From contig NZ_JHWH01000014.1 in NCBI RefSeq assembly GCF_000622145.1, forward strand, positions 78,927 through 142,926: a stretch of DNA of 64,000 nucleotides, in the 5' to 3' direction. This stretch comes from Paracoccus yeei ATCC BAA-599. Lineage in GTDB: Bacteria; Pseudomonadota; Alphaproteobacteria; Rhodobacterales; Rhodobacteraceae. Of this stretch, positions 1 through 9,779 are shown piece by piece. Made by a program: the position numbers and the translations under genes. The notes under the pieces are model-generated. The model searched no databases. It saw nothing but the letters and a program-made list of their open reading frames with translations, and was not told where the DNA came from. Within the stretch, counting starts at the first letter, position 1. Each line of letters opens with the position of its first letter.

Positions 1-975
<975 letters not shown>

Positions 976-989
<14 letters not shown>

Positions 990-2328
990 CGGTCATGCCC
1001 TCGACCAGCAGGCTGGGAACCCTGGTCCCGCGCCAGTCGCGGGCGTCGTTCGCGGCGGTCAGGCGCATCAGCATGTCGCGCAGGTTCCCGGCGATGGTAC
1101 ATTCGTTGACGGCATGGGTGATCTCGCCGTTCTCGACCCAGAAGCCGCCGGCGCCGCGCGAATAATCCCCCGTCGTCGCATTGATCGAGGCCCCCAGCAT
1201 CGAGGTCACGACCAGCCCGCGCCCCATGTCGCGGATCAGCGCCTCGCGCGTTTGCGTCCCCTGGGTCAGGTCCAGGTTCGTCACCCCGGGGACCGGCGCG
1301 CTGCCGACCCCGCGCACCGCGTTCGCGGTCGAGGGCAGGCCCAGCTTGCGGCCCGTGGCCAGATCCAGCGTCCAGCCCTGCAGGACGCCGTCCCGGACCA
1401 GCGCGCGGTCGCGGGTCGCCAGCCCCTCGGCGTCGAACAGGCGCGATCCGCCCATGCGCGGCAGGTGCGGCAGTTCCACCAGGTCGAAGCCAGGCGGCAG
1501 CACCGGCTGGCCCAGGGCGTCGCGCAGCCAGCTTGCGCCCCGCGCGACCGCCGCGCCGTTCACCGCGCCCACCAGATGGCCGATCAGCCCGGCCGCCACG
1601 CGTTCGTCGTAAAGGATGGGAAAAGCGCCGGTCGGGGGCTTGCGCGCGCCGCGCCGCGCCACGGTGCGTTCGCCCGCCAGCCGGCCGATGGATTCGGGGT
1701 CCGGCATGTCGGACAGGTGGACGCGGGTCTCGCCCGCCCAGTCGCGCTCCATCCCGGTGCCTTCGCCGGTGATCGCGACGGTGGACAGGCTGTGGCCGGT
1801 GCGCCCGTAGCCGGCCTCAAACCCGTTCGAGGCCGCCAGCCACATGCGCCGCGCCGAATGCGCGGCCGAGGCGGATTCCACCTTCGAGATGCCCTCGACC
1901 GCCAGCGCGGCGGCCTCGGCGCGCAGGGCGGCGTCCTGCAGGGCCTCGGGCCGGGGCTCGGGCGAGCCGTCGTAAAGATCCAGCGCGCTGCTGTCGGTCC
2001 GGTCGGTCAGCTGCGCCGGGTCGGCCAGCCCCAGCGTGTCGTCGACCGGCGCCTCGCGCGCCATGGCGACGGCGCGGGCGGCCATGTCGGCAATCGTGCG
2101 CCCCGCGTGGTCCGAGGCCGAGACGCAGGCCTGCCGCCCCGCGACCAGCACGCGCAGGCCGATTTCCACGCCCTCGGCCCGCTCGGCATGTTCCAGCTTG
2201 CCCGCCCGCACATCGACGGACACGGCGGCCGCCTCGACGGCGACGGCATCGGCCTGGTCGGCGCCGGCACGGCGGGCGGCGTCCAGAAGCTGCTGGGTCA
2301 GGGATTGCAGGCGGGCGAAGTCGGACAT
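976..2328 (-). CDS. pmbA: PmbA/TldD-family metalloprotease-like protein
   Basis: The 450-residue product matches the TldD/PmbA family. TldD and PmbA form a complex linked to CcdA degradation and maturation of modified peptides. Family traits seen are the N-terminal LTQQLLDAARRAGADQADA segment, the central SLSTVAITGEG stretch and the glycine-rich C-terminus with TGDYSRGAGGFWVENGE. The metal-ligand HExxxH is carried by TldD, not PmbA, and is not seen here, so the PmbA assignment fits. The open frame extends 17 codons upstream, but the ATG at 2328 gives the family-like N-terminus MSDFARL. Confidence 0.85.
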
Positions 2329-2423
2329 GGCGGAACCTTCAACGGAAAAGGCGCGGGACGGGCGGCGCAAGGCGCGCAAGACCCGCCCCTGCGGGGCGCG
2401 CGCGGCGGCGCGCCCGGCCGGGC

Positions 2424-4037
2424 TTACTTGATCTGCTGGCCGTTGGCAAAGACGGCGCCGCCCTCGCGGAACTCAAGGTCGGTGGTCATGCGGTCGGGCT
2501 CGCCCGCGACGGGCTTGGCGAACATCGCCAGCATCATGCGCACCATGCCCAACTGGTCCTGCGGGATCAGGCCCATTTCGCCCAGGCTGTCGACCAGCGT
2601 GTTCACGCCCTGGTATTCGGCGTGGATGGTGCCGACCGGGGCCGTCTCCATGCTGCCGCCCGCCGGGGCCTTCAGGGCGCCGCTGGCGTTCAGCTTGGCG
2701 CCCAGCAGGTCCAGCGCGATCTGGTTGATCGACAGCTCGACCGGCTCGAAGGGCGACGGCGCGTCGGCCTCGGGGCCCGTCTCGGCCTCGGCCTGCGCCT
2801 CGGCGTCGTCGGCCGGGGCGTCGGGGGACACGCCCTCGGCCGTGGCGCCGTCGGTGTCGTCGGCGGGCGGAGGCTCGGCCGTGGCCTTGGCGGCGTCGAA
2901 CAGGTTCTCCGTCACCGTCATCAGCCCGGTCAGGTCGATGTCGAGCGAGGCGGGCGTGCGCGGCAGCTTCGACTGCGGGTCGAACATGGCCCATAGCTCG
3001 TCGCCGATGGTCAGCCCGGCCAGGGTATAGGCCAGCTTGAAGGGCTGGGGCGCATCGGCCTTGCTGACCGGCAGCTGCATGTCAAAGCTGGTGCTGTCGA
3101 AGCCGTAGCGCACCGGCATCGGCATCTGCGGCGAGACGACGTCGACCGAGACCCCGTCCGAGGCCACCTGATAGCCCAGGCCGTCGCGCGACAGACTGAA
3201 GCCCACGTCGAACCCCCGGCCCTGATACTTGCCCGAGCCGCTGGTCGGCTGGCCTTCCTCGGTCCCGGCAAAGGCGAATTCGCCGCTGATCGGCCCGCCC
3301 TTGAGCATCCCGTCCATGGCCAGCCCCGCCTCGAGCGCGGCGGCCATCTGGCTTTCCAGATCGGCGGCGGAGCCCGCGCCCGACAGGGTGCCCCGCGTCT
3401 CGAGCGCGTCGAGCTTGCCCGACAGGCTGAACTGGTCGCCGTTCTCGCCCGTCATCTGCGCCTTGTAGTCGATGGCGCCGGTGGTCATGTCGTAGTCGTA
3501 CTTGCGCGGCGCGCCCTGGGCCGCGTGGAACCGGCCCTTGCTGTCGGCGATGCCCACGGTGATCGGCAGCGGCGTTTCGACCCCGTCCGAGGTCATCCTT
3601 TCCGTCTCGATGCGGATCGTCGGATAGTCGAACTGGTGGGTCATGTCCTCGGGCGCGCCCGAGGTGACGATGCTGTTGCCGGGCATGGCGATGGTCGCGG
3701 GCACCTCATAGGGGCCGGATTCGGGCTCGGTGCCGCTGACGATCAGCTGCATCTGGTCGGAAAACACCGTCTTAACGGTGCCGTCGCCCTGGTCGGTCAG
3801 GGCGATGCTGGGCACCGACATGGTCATGCGTCCTTCGGGCGTGCCGCCGGCAAAGACCACGTCGGTCAGCGTCAGGGTCGAGCCGTCCTTGCTGCGCCCG
3901 CCTTCGGTCACCGAATAGCCCATGGTCTGGTAGTAGTCGATCCAGGACTGCATGACCTGTTCCGGTGTCACGTCGGCAAGCGCCGGCGCGGTCATCGCCG
4001 CCAGCGCCAGTGCAGAGCTTGTCAGTCGGAGGGTCAT
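2424..4037 (-). CDS. DUF2125 domain protein, exported
   Basis: This is a 537-residue protein with a clear Sec signal peptide (MTLRLTSSALALAAMTAPALA, cleavage after ALA). The rest resembles the DUF2125 family of alphaproteobacteria, of unknown function. An acidic, Ala/Pro-rich low-complexity stretch lies about two thirds along (PPADDTDGATAEG onward). The open frame runs about 140 codons upstream, but the ATG at 4037 has a strong AGGAAAGG sequence and begins exactly at the signal peptide, so the longer form is rejected. It is divergent from the enoyl-CoA hydratase gene, with an 85-bp gap that must hold both promoters. Confidence 0.8.
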   Translation of the reverse strand: MTLRLTSSALALAAMTAPALADVTPEQVMQSWIDYYQTMGYSVTEGGRSKDGSTLTLTDVVFAGGTPEGRMTMSVPSIALTDQGDGTVKTVFSDQMQLIVSGTEPESGPYEVPATIAMPGNSIVTSGAPEDMTHQFDYPTIRIETERMTSDGVETPLPITVGIADSKGRFHAAQGAPRKYDYDMTTGAIDYKAQMTGENGDQFSLSGKLDALETRGTLSGAGSAADLESQMAAALEAGLAMDGMLKGGPISGEFAFAGTEEGQPTSGSGKYQGRGFDVGFSLSRDGLGYQVASDGVSVDVVSPQMPMPVRYGFDSTSFDMQLPVSKADAPQPFKLAYTLAGLTIGDELWAMFDPQSKLPRTPASLDIDLTGLMTVTENLFDAAKATAEPPPADDTDGATAEGVSPDAPADDAEAQAEAETGPEADAPSPFEPVELSINQIALDLLGAKLNASGALKAPAGGSMETAPVGTIHAEYQGVNTLVDSLGEMGLIPQDQLGMVRMMLAMFAKPVAGEPDRMTTDLEFREGGAVFANGQQIK

Positions 4038-4122
4038 GTCATTACCTTTCCTGGAAACGCGCCTTTGGGCCAATGGTAAGGCGTTTTGCCACAGCCCCGT
4101 TCCCGCCGAAAGGAGAGATGAC

Positions 4123-4809
4123 ATGATCCTGAACGAAATGACCGGCGGCCTGGGAAAAATCACCCTGGCACGGCCGGAAAAGGCCAATGCCCTGACCCGC
4201 GCCATGCTGCGGGACCTGCTGGCTGCGCTGGAGGCGATGGCGGCGGACCCCGGCCTGCGCGGGCTGATCCTGACCGGGGCGGGGTCGGTGTTCTCGGCCG
4301 GCGCGGACCTTGACGAGGCGCGCGCCGGGCTTGCCACCGCCCCGGAATGGGAGCGGCTGTCCGCGCGCCTGGCCGCGATGCCCTGCCTGACGGTCGCGGC
4401 GCTGAACGGCACCGTGGCCGGCGGGGCGATGGGCATGGTGCTGGCCTGCGACATCCGGCTGGCGGTGCCGGGGGCGCGGGTGTTCTACCCGGTGATGCGG
4501 CTTGGCTATCTGCCGCAGCCAAGCGACCCGGGCCGCCTGGCGGCGCTGGTCGGCCCGGCCCGGGCCGCCATGATCCTGATGGCCGGGCAGAAGATCGCGG
4601 CCGAGGAGGCCTTGGCCTGGGGCCTCGTGGACCGGCTGGTCCCGGCCGACGCGCTGCTGGCCGCGGCCGAGGCGCTGTGTGCCGATGCCCTGGCGGCGGC
4701 GCCGGGCCATGCCAGCGCGATCAAGGCGATGCTGGCGCAGGGGGCGGGGGGCGTTGGCCCCCCCCCCCCCCGGTGCGGCGTTCCCCCCAGGGTATTTGGA
4801 AAACGGTGA
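4123..4809 (+). CDS. Enoyl-CoA hydratase/isomerase family protein with repeat-derived C-terminus
   Basis: The crotonase fold is recognised from LTGAGSVFSAGADLDE (oxyanion-hole region) and LNGTVAGGAMGMVLACDIRLA (second oxyanion-hole segment). The family hydrates or isomerises enoyl-CoA thioesters; no specific substrate can be inferred. The ATG at 4123 follows AAAGGAGAG; the upstream extension is rejected because it runs into the divergent promoter region. The last ~20 codons run through a 14-C tract and a GC-rich repeat element (4741-4812), giving GVGPPPP and an odd tail. The native stop has probably been overrun, or the homopolymer length is wrong in the assembly. Confidence 0.8.
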   Translation: MILNEMTGGLGKITLARPEKANALTRAMLRDLLAALEAMAADPGLRGLILTGAGSVFSAGADLDEARAGLATAPEWERLSARLAAMPCLTVAALNGTVAGGAMGMVLACDIRLAVPGARVFYPVMRLGYLPQPSDPGRLAALVGPARAAMILMAGQKIAAEEALAWGLVDRLVPADALLAAAEALCADALAAAPGHASAIKAMLAQGAGGVGPPPPRCGVPPRVFGKR

Positions 4810-4812
4810 GAG
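4741..4812 (+). repeat. GC-rich hairpin repeat with AGGGTATTTGGAAA core, copy A
   Basis: The element consists of a G-rich arm, a GTTG turn, a run of 14 C, then CCCCCCAGGGTATTTGGAAA followed by ACGGTGAGAG. A second copy in the opposite orientation lies at 48345-48408 with the same order of parts. Both lie at or very near gene boundaries. This one lies between the convergent enoyl-CoA hydratase and ahcY genes and runs into the hydratase reading frame. It may act as a terminator or a spreading intergenic repeat. Confidence 0.65.
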
Positions 4813-4815
4813 CCG

Positions 4816-6207
4816 TCAGTAGCGGTAATGTTCGGGCTTGAAGGGGCCTTCGGGGGTCACGCCGATATAGGCGGCCTGTTCGGCCGAAAGCCGGGTCAGC
4901 TTGACGCCGATCCGGTCCAGGTGCAGGCGGGCGACCTTTTCGTCCAGGTGCTTGGGCAGGATGTAGACGCCGGGCTGATAGTCGTCGCCGCGCACCCACA
5001 GCTCGATCTGCGCCAGCACCTGGTTGGTGAAGCTGGCCGACATCACGAAGCTGGGATGGCCGGTGGCGTTGCCGAGGTTCAAGAGCCGCCCTTCCGAAAG
5101 CAGGATGATGCGGTTGCCCGAGGGCATCTCGATCAGGTCCACCTGGTCCTTGACGTTGGTCCACTTGTGGTTCTTCAGCGCCGCGACCTGGATTTCATTG
5201 TCGAAATGGCCGATGTTGCCGACGATGGCCATGTCCTTCATCTCGCGCATGTGCTCGATGCGGATCACGTCGCGGTTCCCGGTGGTGGTCACGAAGATGT
5301 CGGCGGTCGAGACGACATCCTCAAGCAGCACGACCTCGAACCCGTCCATCGCGGCCTGCAGCGCGCAGATCGGGTCGACCTCGGTGACCTTCACCCGGGC
5401 GCCGGCGCCGCGCAGGCTGGCGGCCGAGCCCTTGCCCACGTCGCCATAGCCGCAGACGACCGCGACCTTGCCCGCCATCATCGTGTCGGTGGCGCGGCGG
5501 ATGCCGTCCACCAGCGATTCCTTGCAGCCGTACTTGTTGTCGAACTTCGACTTGGTGACGCTGTCGTTCACGTTGATCGCCGGGAAGGGCAGCAGGCCGC
5601 GCTTGTGCAGGTCGTAAAGCCGGTGGACCCCGGTGGTGGTTTCCTCGCTGACGCCGCGGATCGCGTCGCGCTGGGCGGTGAACCAGCCCGGCGAGGCGGC
5701 CAGGCGGCGCCTGATCTGCGCGAACAGCGCCTCCTCCTCCTCGCTGGTCGGAACCTCGATCAGCCCGGTCTCGCCCGCCTCGACGCGCGCGCCCAGCAGG
5801 ACATACATGGTGGCGTCGCCGCCGTCGTCCAGGATCATGTTCGCGGGCCCGCCGTCGAACTGGAAGATCCGGTCGGTATAGGACCAGTATTCGGGCAGCG
5901 TCTCGCCCTTGATGGCAAAGACCGGGATGCCGGCCGCCGCGATCGCCGCCGCCGCGTGGTCCTGGGTCGAGAAGATGTTGCACGATGCCCAGCGCACCTC
6001 GGCGCCCAGCGCCACCAGGGTCTCGATCAGCACGGCGGTCTGGATCGTCATGTGCAGCGAGCCGGCGATACGCGCGCCGGCCAGGGGCTTGGCTTCGCCG
6101 TATTCCGCCCGCAGCGCCATCAGCCCGGGCATTTCGGTTTCGGCGATGTCGAGTTCCTTGCGGCCGTAATCGGCCAGCGAGATGTCTTTGATGATGTGGT
6201 CGGTCAT
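4816..6207 (-). CDS. ahcY: Adenosylhomocysteinase
   Basis: The 463-residue protein is a typical bacterial S-adenosylhomocysteine hydrolase. It splits SAH to adenosine and homocysteine with tightly bound NAD, in the cytosolic methyl cycle. Visible features are the substrate-domain segments [15 protein letters not shown] and [13 protein letters not shown], the NAD-binding [12 protein letters not shown], and the conserved C-terminus ending in KPEHYRY. The start at 6207 ([15 protein letters not shown]) has a TTGAGG sequence ahead of it. Only 67 bp separate it from the next gene upstream, and I see no SAH riboswitch there. Confidence 0.97.
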   Translation of the reverse strand: MTDHIIKDISLADYGRKELDIAETEMPGLMALRAEYGEAKPLAGARIAGSLHMTIQTAVLIETLVALGAEVRWASCNIFSTQDHAAAAIAAAGIPVFAIKGETLPEYWSYTDRIFQFDGGPANMILDDGGDATMYVLLGARVEAGETGLIEVPTSEEEEALFAQIRRRLAASPGWFTAQRDAIRGVSEETTTGVHRLYDLHKRGLLPFPAINVNDSVTKSKFDNKYGCKESLVDGIRRATDTMMAGKVAVVCGYGDVGKGSAASLRGAGARVKVTEVDPICALQAAMDGFEVVLLEDVVSTADIFVTTTGNRDVIRIEHMREMKDMAIVGNIGHFDNEIQVAALKNHKWTNVKDQVDLIEMPSGNRIILLSEGRLLNLGNATGHPSFVMSASFTNQVLAQIELWVRGDDYQPGVYILPKHLDEKVARLHLDRIGVKLTRLSAEQAAYIGVTPEGPFKPEHYRY

Positions 6208-6274
6208 GGCGGCCTCAAGGGGAAAGTTGCGGGCGCCATATCACCTGCGGCCCTGCGGCGCAAATCGGCGCCGG

Positions 6275-6712
6275 TCAGCGCAGCAGGCCCACGCGGGTGA
6301 AATAAGCGTCCGGGCTGGTGCCGTCGCGAAACCCGATCCCCGAGGCGATGACGCAGCTGGTGGCGTCGGGCCGTTCCAGCACCACGGTCCAGGTGCCCAT
6401 CAGCACCGAACCCCAAAGCGCCGTGTCACGCCCGTTCGAGGCGACGCGCTCTTCCTCGAAGTCATGGCGCAGGCTGGTCTCGATCTCGGCATCGGGGGCG
6501 CACCAGGGCTGGTCGGCGGCCGCCTGGTCCGAGGTGGGCAGATCGCGCGCCATGTCGCGGACGGCGCGGGGGTCCATGCCCTGGACGGCGGACCAGCCGC
6601 GCGGGTTCGCAGCGTTTTCGTCGCGCGAGGTGATCGTGGCGCCGGCGGGGGCCGCCTGTGCGGCGATCAGGGCGGTGGCGGCAAGGGCCGCGCGGAGGGT
6701 GTGGTGCAACAT
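6275..6712 (-). CDS. Secreted protein of unknown function
   Basis: The 145-residue product starts with a signal peptide (MLHHTLRAALAATALIAAQAAPAGA). The mature part is charged, has two cysteines (PWCAPD and ATSCVI) that could form a disulfide, and ends RVGLLR. I do not recognise a family. It lies just upstream of ahcY on the same strand, but its own promoter is likely: a minus-strand GGAAC-N19-TT motif begins at 6775, about 60 bp upstream of the ATG, matching EcfG-type general-stress promoters. Confidence 0.7.
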   Translation of the reverse strand: MLHHTLRAALAATALIAAQAAPAGATITSRDENAANPRGWSAVQGMDPRAVRDMARDLPTSDQAAADQPWCAPDAEIETSLRHDFEEERVASNGRDTALWGSVLMGTWTVVLERPDATSCVIASGIGFRDGTSPDAYFTRVGLLR

Positions 6713-6747
6713 CTTTGCAACCTTTCGCTTTCGCTCAAGTCGTCAGG

Positions 6748-6775
6748 GGAACCCCCGGGCGACAGGGCGGGTTCC
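6748..6775. promoter_or_regulatory. Palindromic EcfG-type promoter candidate, both strands
   Basis: GGAAC at 6748-6752 is followed by TT at 6772-6773, and GTTCC at 6771-6775 is followed on the minus strand by TT. Each strand therefore reads GGAAC-N19-TT, the pattern bound by EcfG sigma factors of alphaproteobacteria. The minus-strand reading serves the secreted unknown (start 6712); the plus-strand reading would give glucokinase a leader of roughly 85 nt. The pattern is a motif match only. Confidence 0.45.
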
Positions 6776-6865
6776 GCGAAACCTCCCCGGGGGCGCCGGA
6801 GGGGCGCGCTGGCACAGGGCGCGAGGATGGCCTAGACAGAGGCCGGGACGGCAGAGGAGTGGGTG

Positions 6866-7792
6866 ATGGCGATCATGCTGGCGGACGTGGGCGGGACCAA
6901 TGCGCGGCTGGCGCTGGCCCGGGTGGACACCGGCATCGACCCCGGCAGCATCGCTCGGTTCCGCGGCGAGGCGCATGCCGATTTCGACAGCGTGGTGCGC
7001 CTGTTCCTGGAACGCGCGGGCAACCCCCGGATCGAGGCGGTCTGCGTCGCCGTCGCCGGGCCCGTGACCGGGGGCCAGGCCCGGCTGACGAACCGCGACT
7101 GGTCCTTTTCCGAACAGCGGCTGCGCGACCTGACCGGCGCCGGCCGGGCGCGGCTGATCAACGACCTGATCGCGCTGGGCTATGCGACGCCGGCGCTCTC
7201 GGGCGAGGCGGCGGGTTTCCTGACCGATCCGCCCCCGGCGGGCGGGCGCAACGGCCAGCGGCTGGTGGTGAACGCGGGCACCGGCTTCAACGTCTGCGCG
7301 GTCAAGGTCCTGCCCGGCGGCGGCATCGCCTGCCTCGAGGCAGAGGAGGGCCACACCCGGCTGCCGGTCTCGGTCGCGGCTCCGCTGGCGCAGGCGCTGG
7401 GCGCGCGCGCCGCCCCCCTTGATTCGGTCGAAGAGCTGTTCGCGGGTCGCGGCCTTGCCCGACTGCACGCCCTTCTGGCCGATACGGCCATAGAGCCGGC
7501 CGAGGCCGTGGTCGAGGCGGCGGGCCGGGGCGATGCGGCGGCGGGCGCGACGCTCGATCTTTATGCGCGGCTGTTCGGGCTGATCTGCCGCGAACTCGCG
7601 CTGCGCTTCATGCCGCTTGACGGGATGTTCCTGGCCGGCAGCGTCGCCCGCAGCGCGACCCAGCGCCTTGATATCTTTCAGGCGGCCTTCCGGTCCGATC
7701 CGCTGATGGCGCAGATCGTGGCGGCGGTGCCGGTGGGGGTGATCCGCGACGACATGGCGGCGCTGCATGGCTGCCTGGCCGCGATCGCGTGA
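6866..7792 (+). CDS. glk: Glucokinase
   Basis: The 308-residue protein belongs to the bacterial Glk family of the ROK/hexokinase fold and phosphorylates glucose with ATP in the cytosol. Motifs are the N-terminal phosphate loop MLADVGGTNARLAL, the sugar-binding LTNRDWSFS and LINDLIALG segments, NAGTGFN, and the EAEEGH catalytic region. The frame can also start at the GTG directly before this ATG. It stands alone, with the outer-membrane assembly pair downstream. Confidence 0.9.
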   Translation: MAIMLADVGGTNARLALARVDTGIDPGSIARFRGEAHADFDSVVRLFLERAGNPRIEAVCVAVAGPVTGGQARLTNRDWSFSEQRLRDLTGAGRARLINDLIALGYATPALSGEAAGFLTDPPPAGGRNGQRLVVNAGTGFNVCAVKVLPGGGIACLEAEEGHTRLPVSVAAPLAQALGARAAPLDSVEELFAGRGLARLHALLADTAIEPAEAVVEAAGRGDAAAGATLDLYARLFGLICRELALRFMPLDGMFLAGSVARSATQRLDIFQAAFRSDPLMAQIVAAVPVGVIRDDMAALHGCLAAIA

Positions 7793-7883
7793 AAAATCCC
7801 CGCGGACACGCCCGGGCGCTGGATTTTGCCCCGCCCACCTGCAAGACTGCCATCAAAACCGCCAGAACAGGGCAGGAGCAGGC

Positions 7884-9779
7884 ATGAGAACGATCATGAA
7901 GGCGGGCGCCGCCGCCGCTTTCATCCTGGGGACGGGTGCCGGGGTGGTCCTGGCGCAATCCTCGGGGTCGGGCTCGTCGGCCTCCTCGCCGTTTTCGGGC
8001 CTGTTCGGGGGCGCGAAGGGGAACGAAGGCTCGCCCATAGACCTGGATTTCGCCATCGCGGGCGGCGACGATTCTCTTATGTCCCAGATCCGGGCCACCT
8101 CGCTTCTGGCCAGCGCCCAGGACGAGGGGCGGGTGACCGGCCAGGACCTGCTGGCGGCGGCGCGGGGCGATTACGCCCGCATCCTGGGCGTGCTCTATGA
8201 CAACGGCTATTACTCGGTCGTCATCAACATCACGCTCGACGGGGTCGAGGCCGCCCAGATCGCGCCCCTGGACGCGCCGCAGGTGGTGCGCCGCGTCGCG
8301 GTCGCGGTCCAGCCGGGGCCCCGATTCCGTTACAGCCGGGCCGACATCGCGCCGGTGGCACCGGGGACCGAACTGCCGGCCGACTATCACCGCGGCGCCA
8401 TCGCGCGGACGGGCGAGATGCGCTCGGCCGCGACCTCGGCGGTCGAGGGCTGGCGCGACGTGGGCCATGCCAAGGCCGAGGTCGCCCGCACCGACATCGA
8501 GGCCGACCACGCCACGAACCTGATCGACAGCCGCATCCTGCTGGCCCCCGGCCCCACGCTGCGCTTCGGCGAACTGACCATCCGCGGCTATCAGCGCATG
8601 GACCCGCGCCGGCTGCGCAAGATCGCGGGCTTCCCCGAGGGCGAGCGGTTCGACCCCGAAAAGCTCGAGGACGTGCGCAAGCGCCTGCGCCGCTCGGGCG
8701 TTTTCTCGGCCATCACGCTGACCGAAGCGGATGCCATCGGCCCGGACAACACGCTGGACGTGGACCTGCTGGTCGCCGAACAAAAGCTGCGCCGGATCGG
8801 TGGCGGCTTTGAATATTCCACCACCGACGGGCTGGGGCTGACCGGCTACTGGATACACCGCAACCTGCTGCGCGGCGGCGAACGGCTGCGCGTCGACGCG
8901 GGCGTGTCCGACATCGGCGGCGACACCGGGCGCGACTACAACCTGGGCGTCCGGCTGGACCGCCCGGCCACCATCACCGCCGACACCACCGGCTATCTGC
9001 TGGCCGAGGTGAAAAGCGAGCAGGAAGAGGACTACGACCTCAAGTCCGGGACCTTCGGCCTGGGCTTCACCTGGCTGCCCAGCGACGAACTGACCGCCGA
9101 CATCGCGCTGCAATACCGCGCGCTGCGGGTGGAGGACGACGCCGGGCAGACCGACTTCCGCCTGTTCGCGCTGCCCGCCTCGATCACCTGGGACCAGCGC
9201 GACGACAAGACGGACGCCAAGCACGGCTACTGGCTGTCGGGGCAGGTGACGCCCTTTGTCGGGCTGCAGGACGAAACCGGCTCGGGCGCGCAGATCGTGG
9301 CCGAGGGGCGGCGCTATGCCAGCTTCGGACGCGACGACCGCTTCACGCTGGCGGGCCGCGCCCGTCTGGGCACCGTCGTCGGCCCCGATATCGACGAAAC
9401 GCCGCGCGACTACCTGTTCTATTCGGGCGGCGGCGGCACCGTGCGCGGCCATTCCTTCGAATCGCTGGGCGTCGAGGTGATCCCCGGCCCCGACGGCCCG
9501 GTCAAGACCGGCGGCATGTCCATCGCCACCGTGACCGCCGAGGCCCGCATCCAGGTCCGCGAACGCATCGGCCTGGCGCTGTTCGCCGATGCCGGCCGGG
9601 TGTGGGAGGAAGAGGGCTTTTCCGGCGGCAGCGGCTGGCAGGCGGGCGCGGGCGCGGGGGTGCGCTATCGCACGCCCATCGGGCCGCTGCGCTTCGACAT
9701 CGCCGCCCCCGTCGGCGGGGGCGATGACAGCGACGATTCCGGCGTGCAGGTCTATATCGGTCTGGGGCAGGCGTTCTGA
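7884..9779 (+). CDS. tamA: TamA-like Omp85-family outer-membrane assembly protein
   Basis: The 631-residue protein has a signal peptide (MRTIMKAGAAAAFILGTGAG...VLAQ), POTRA-type segments (LRFGELTIRGYQRMDPRRLRK) and a C-terminal beta-barrel ending in aromatic F (YIGLGQAF). The barrel carries the Omp85 VRGHSFESLG motif in the YSGGGGTVRGH region. TamA works with TamB to insert outer-membrane proteins or move lipids. The ATG at 7884 follows GGCAGGAG; the 39-codon upstream extension overlaps glk and is rejected. Its stop overlaps the tamB start by one base, so the two are coupled. Confidence 0.92.
   Translation: MRTIMKAGAAAAFILGTGAGVVLAQSSGSGSSASSPFSGLFGGAKGNEGSPIDLDFAIAGGDDSLMSQIRATSLLASAQDEGRVTGQDLLAAARGDYARILGVLYDNGYYSVVINITLDGVEAAQIAPLDAPQVVRRVAVAVQPGPRFRYSRADIAPVAPGTELPADYHRGAIARTGEMRSAATSAVEGWRDVGHAKAEVARTDIEADHATNLIDSRILLAPGPTLRFGELTIRGYQRMDPRRLRKIAGFPEGERFDPEKLEDVRKRLRRSGVFSAITLTEADAIGPDNTLDVDLLVAEQKLRRIGGGFEYSTTDGLGLTGYWIHRNLLRGGERLRVDAGVSDIGGDTGRDYNLGVRLDRPATITADTTGYLLAEVKSEQEEDYDLKSGTFGLGFTWLPSDELTADIALQYRALRVEDDAGQTDFRLFALPASITWDQRDDKTDAKHGYWLSGQVTPFVGLQDETGSGAQIVAEGRRYASFGRDDRFTLAGRARLGTVVGPDIDETPRDYLFYSGGGGTVRGHSFESLGVEVIPGPDGPVKTGGMSIATVTAEARIQVRERIGLALFADAGRVWEEEGFSGGSGWQAGAGAGVRYRTPIGPLRFDIAAPVGGGDDSDDSGVQVYIGLGQAF

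Noticed and set aside
6208..6274. Possible SAH riboswitch ahead of ahcY
   Set aside because: The gap is only 67 bp and I see no conserved core or pseudoknot pairing; a motif search with the SAH model would settle it.
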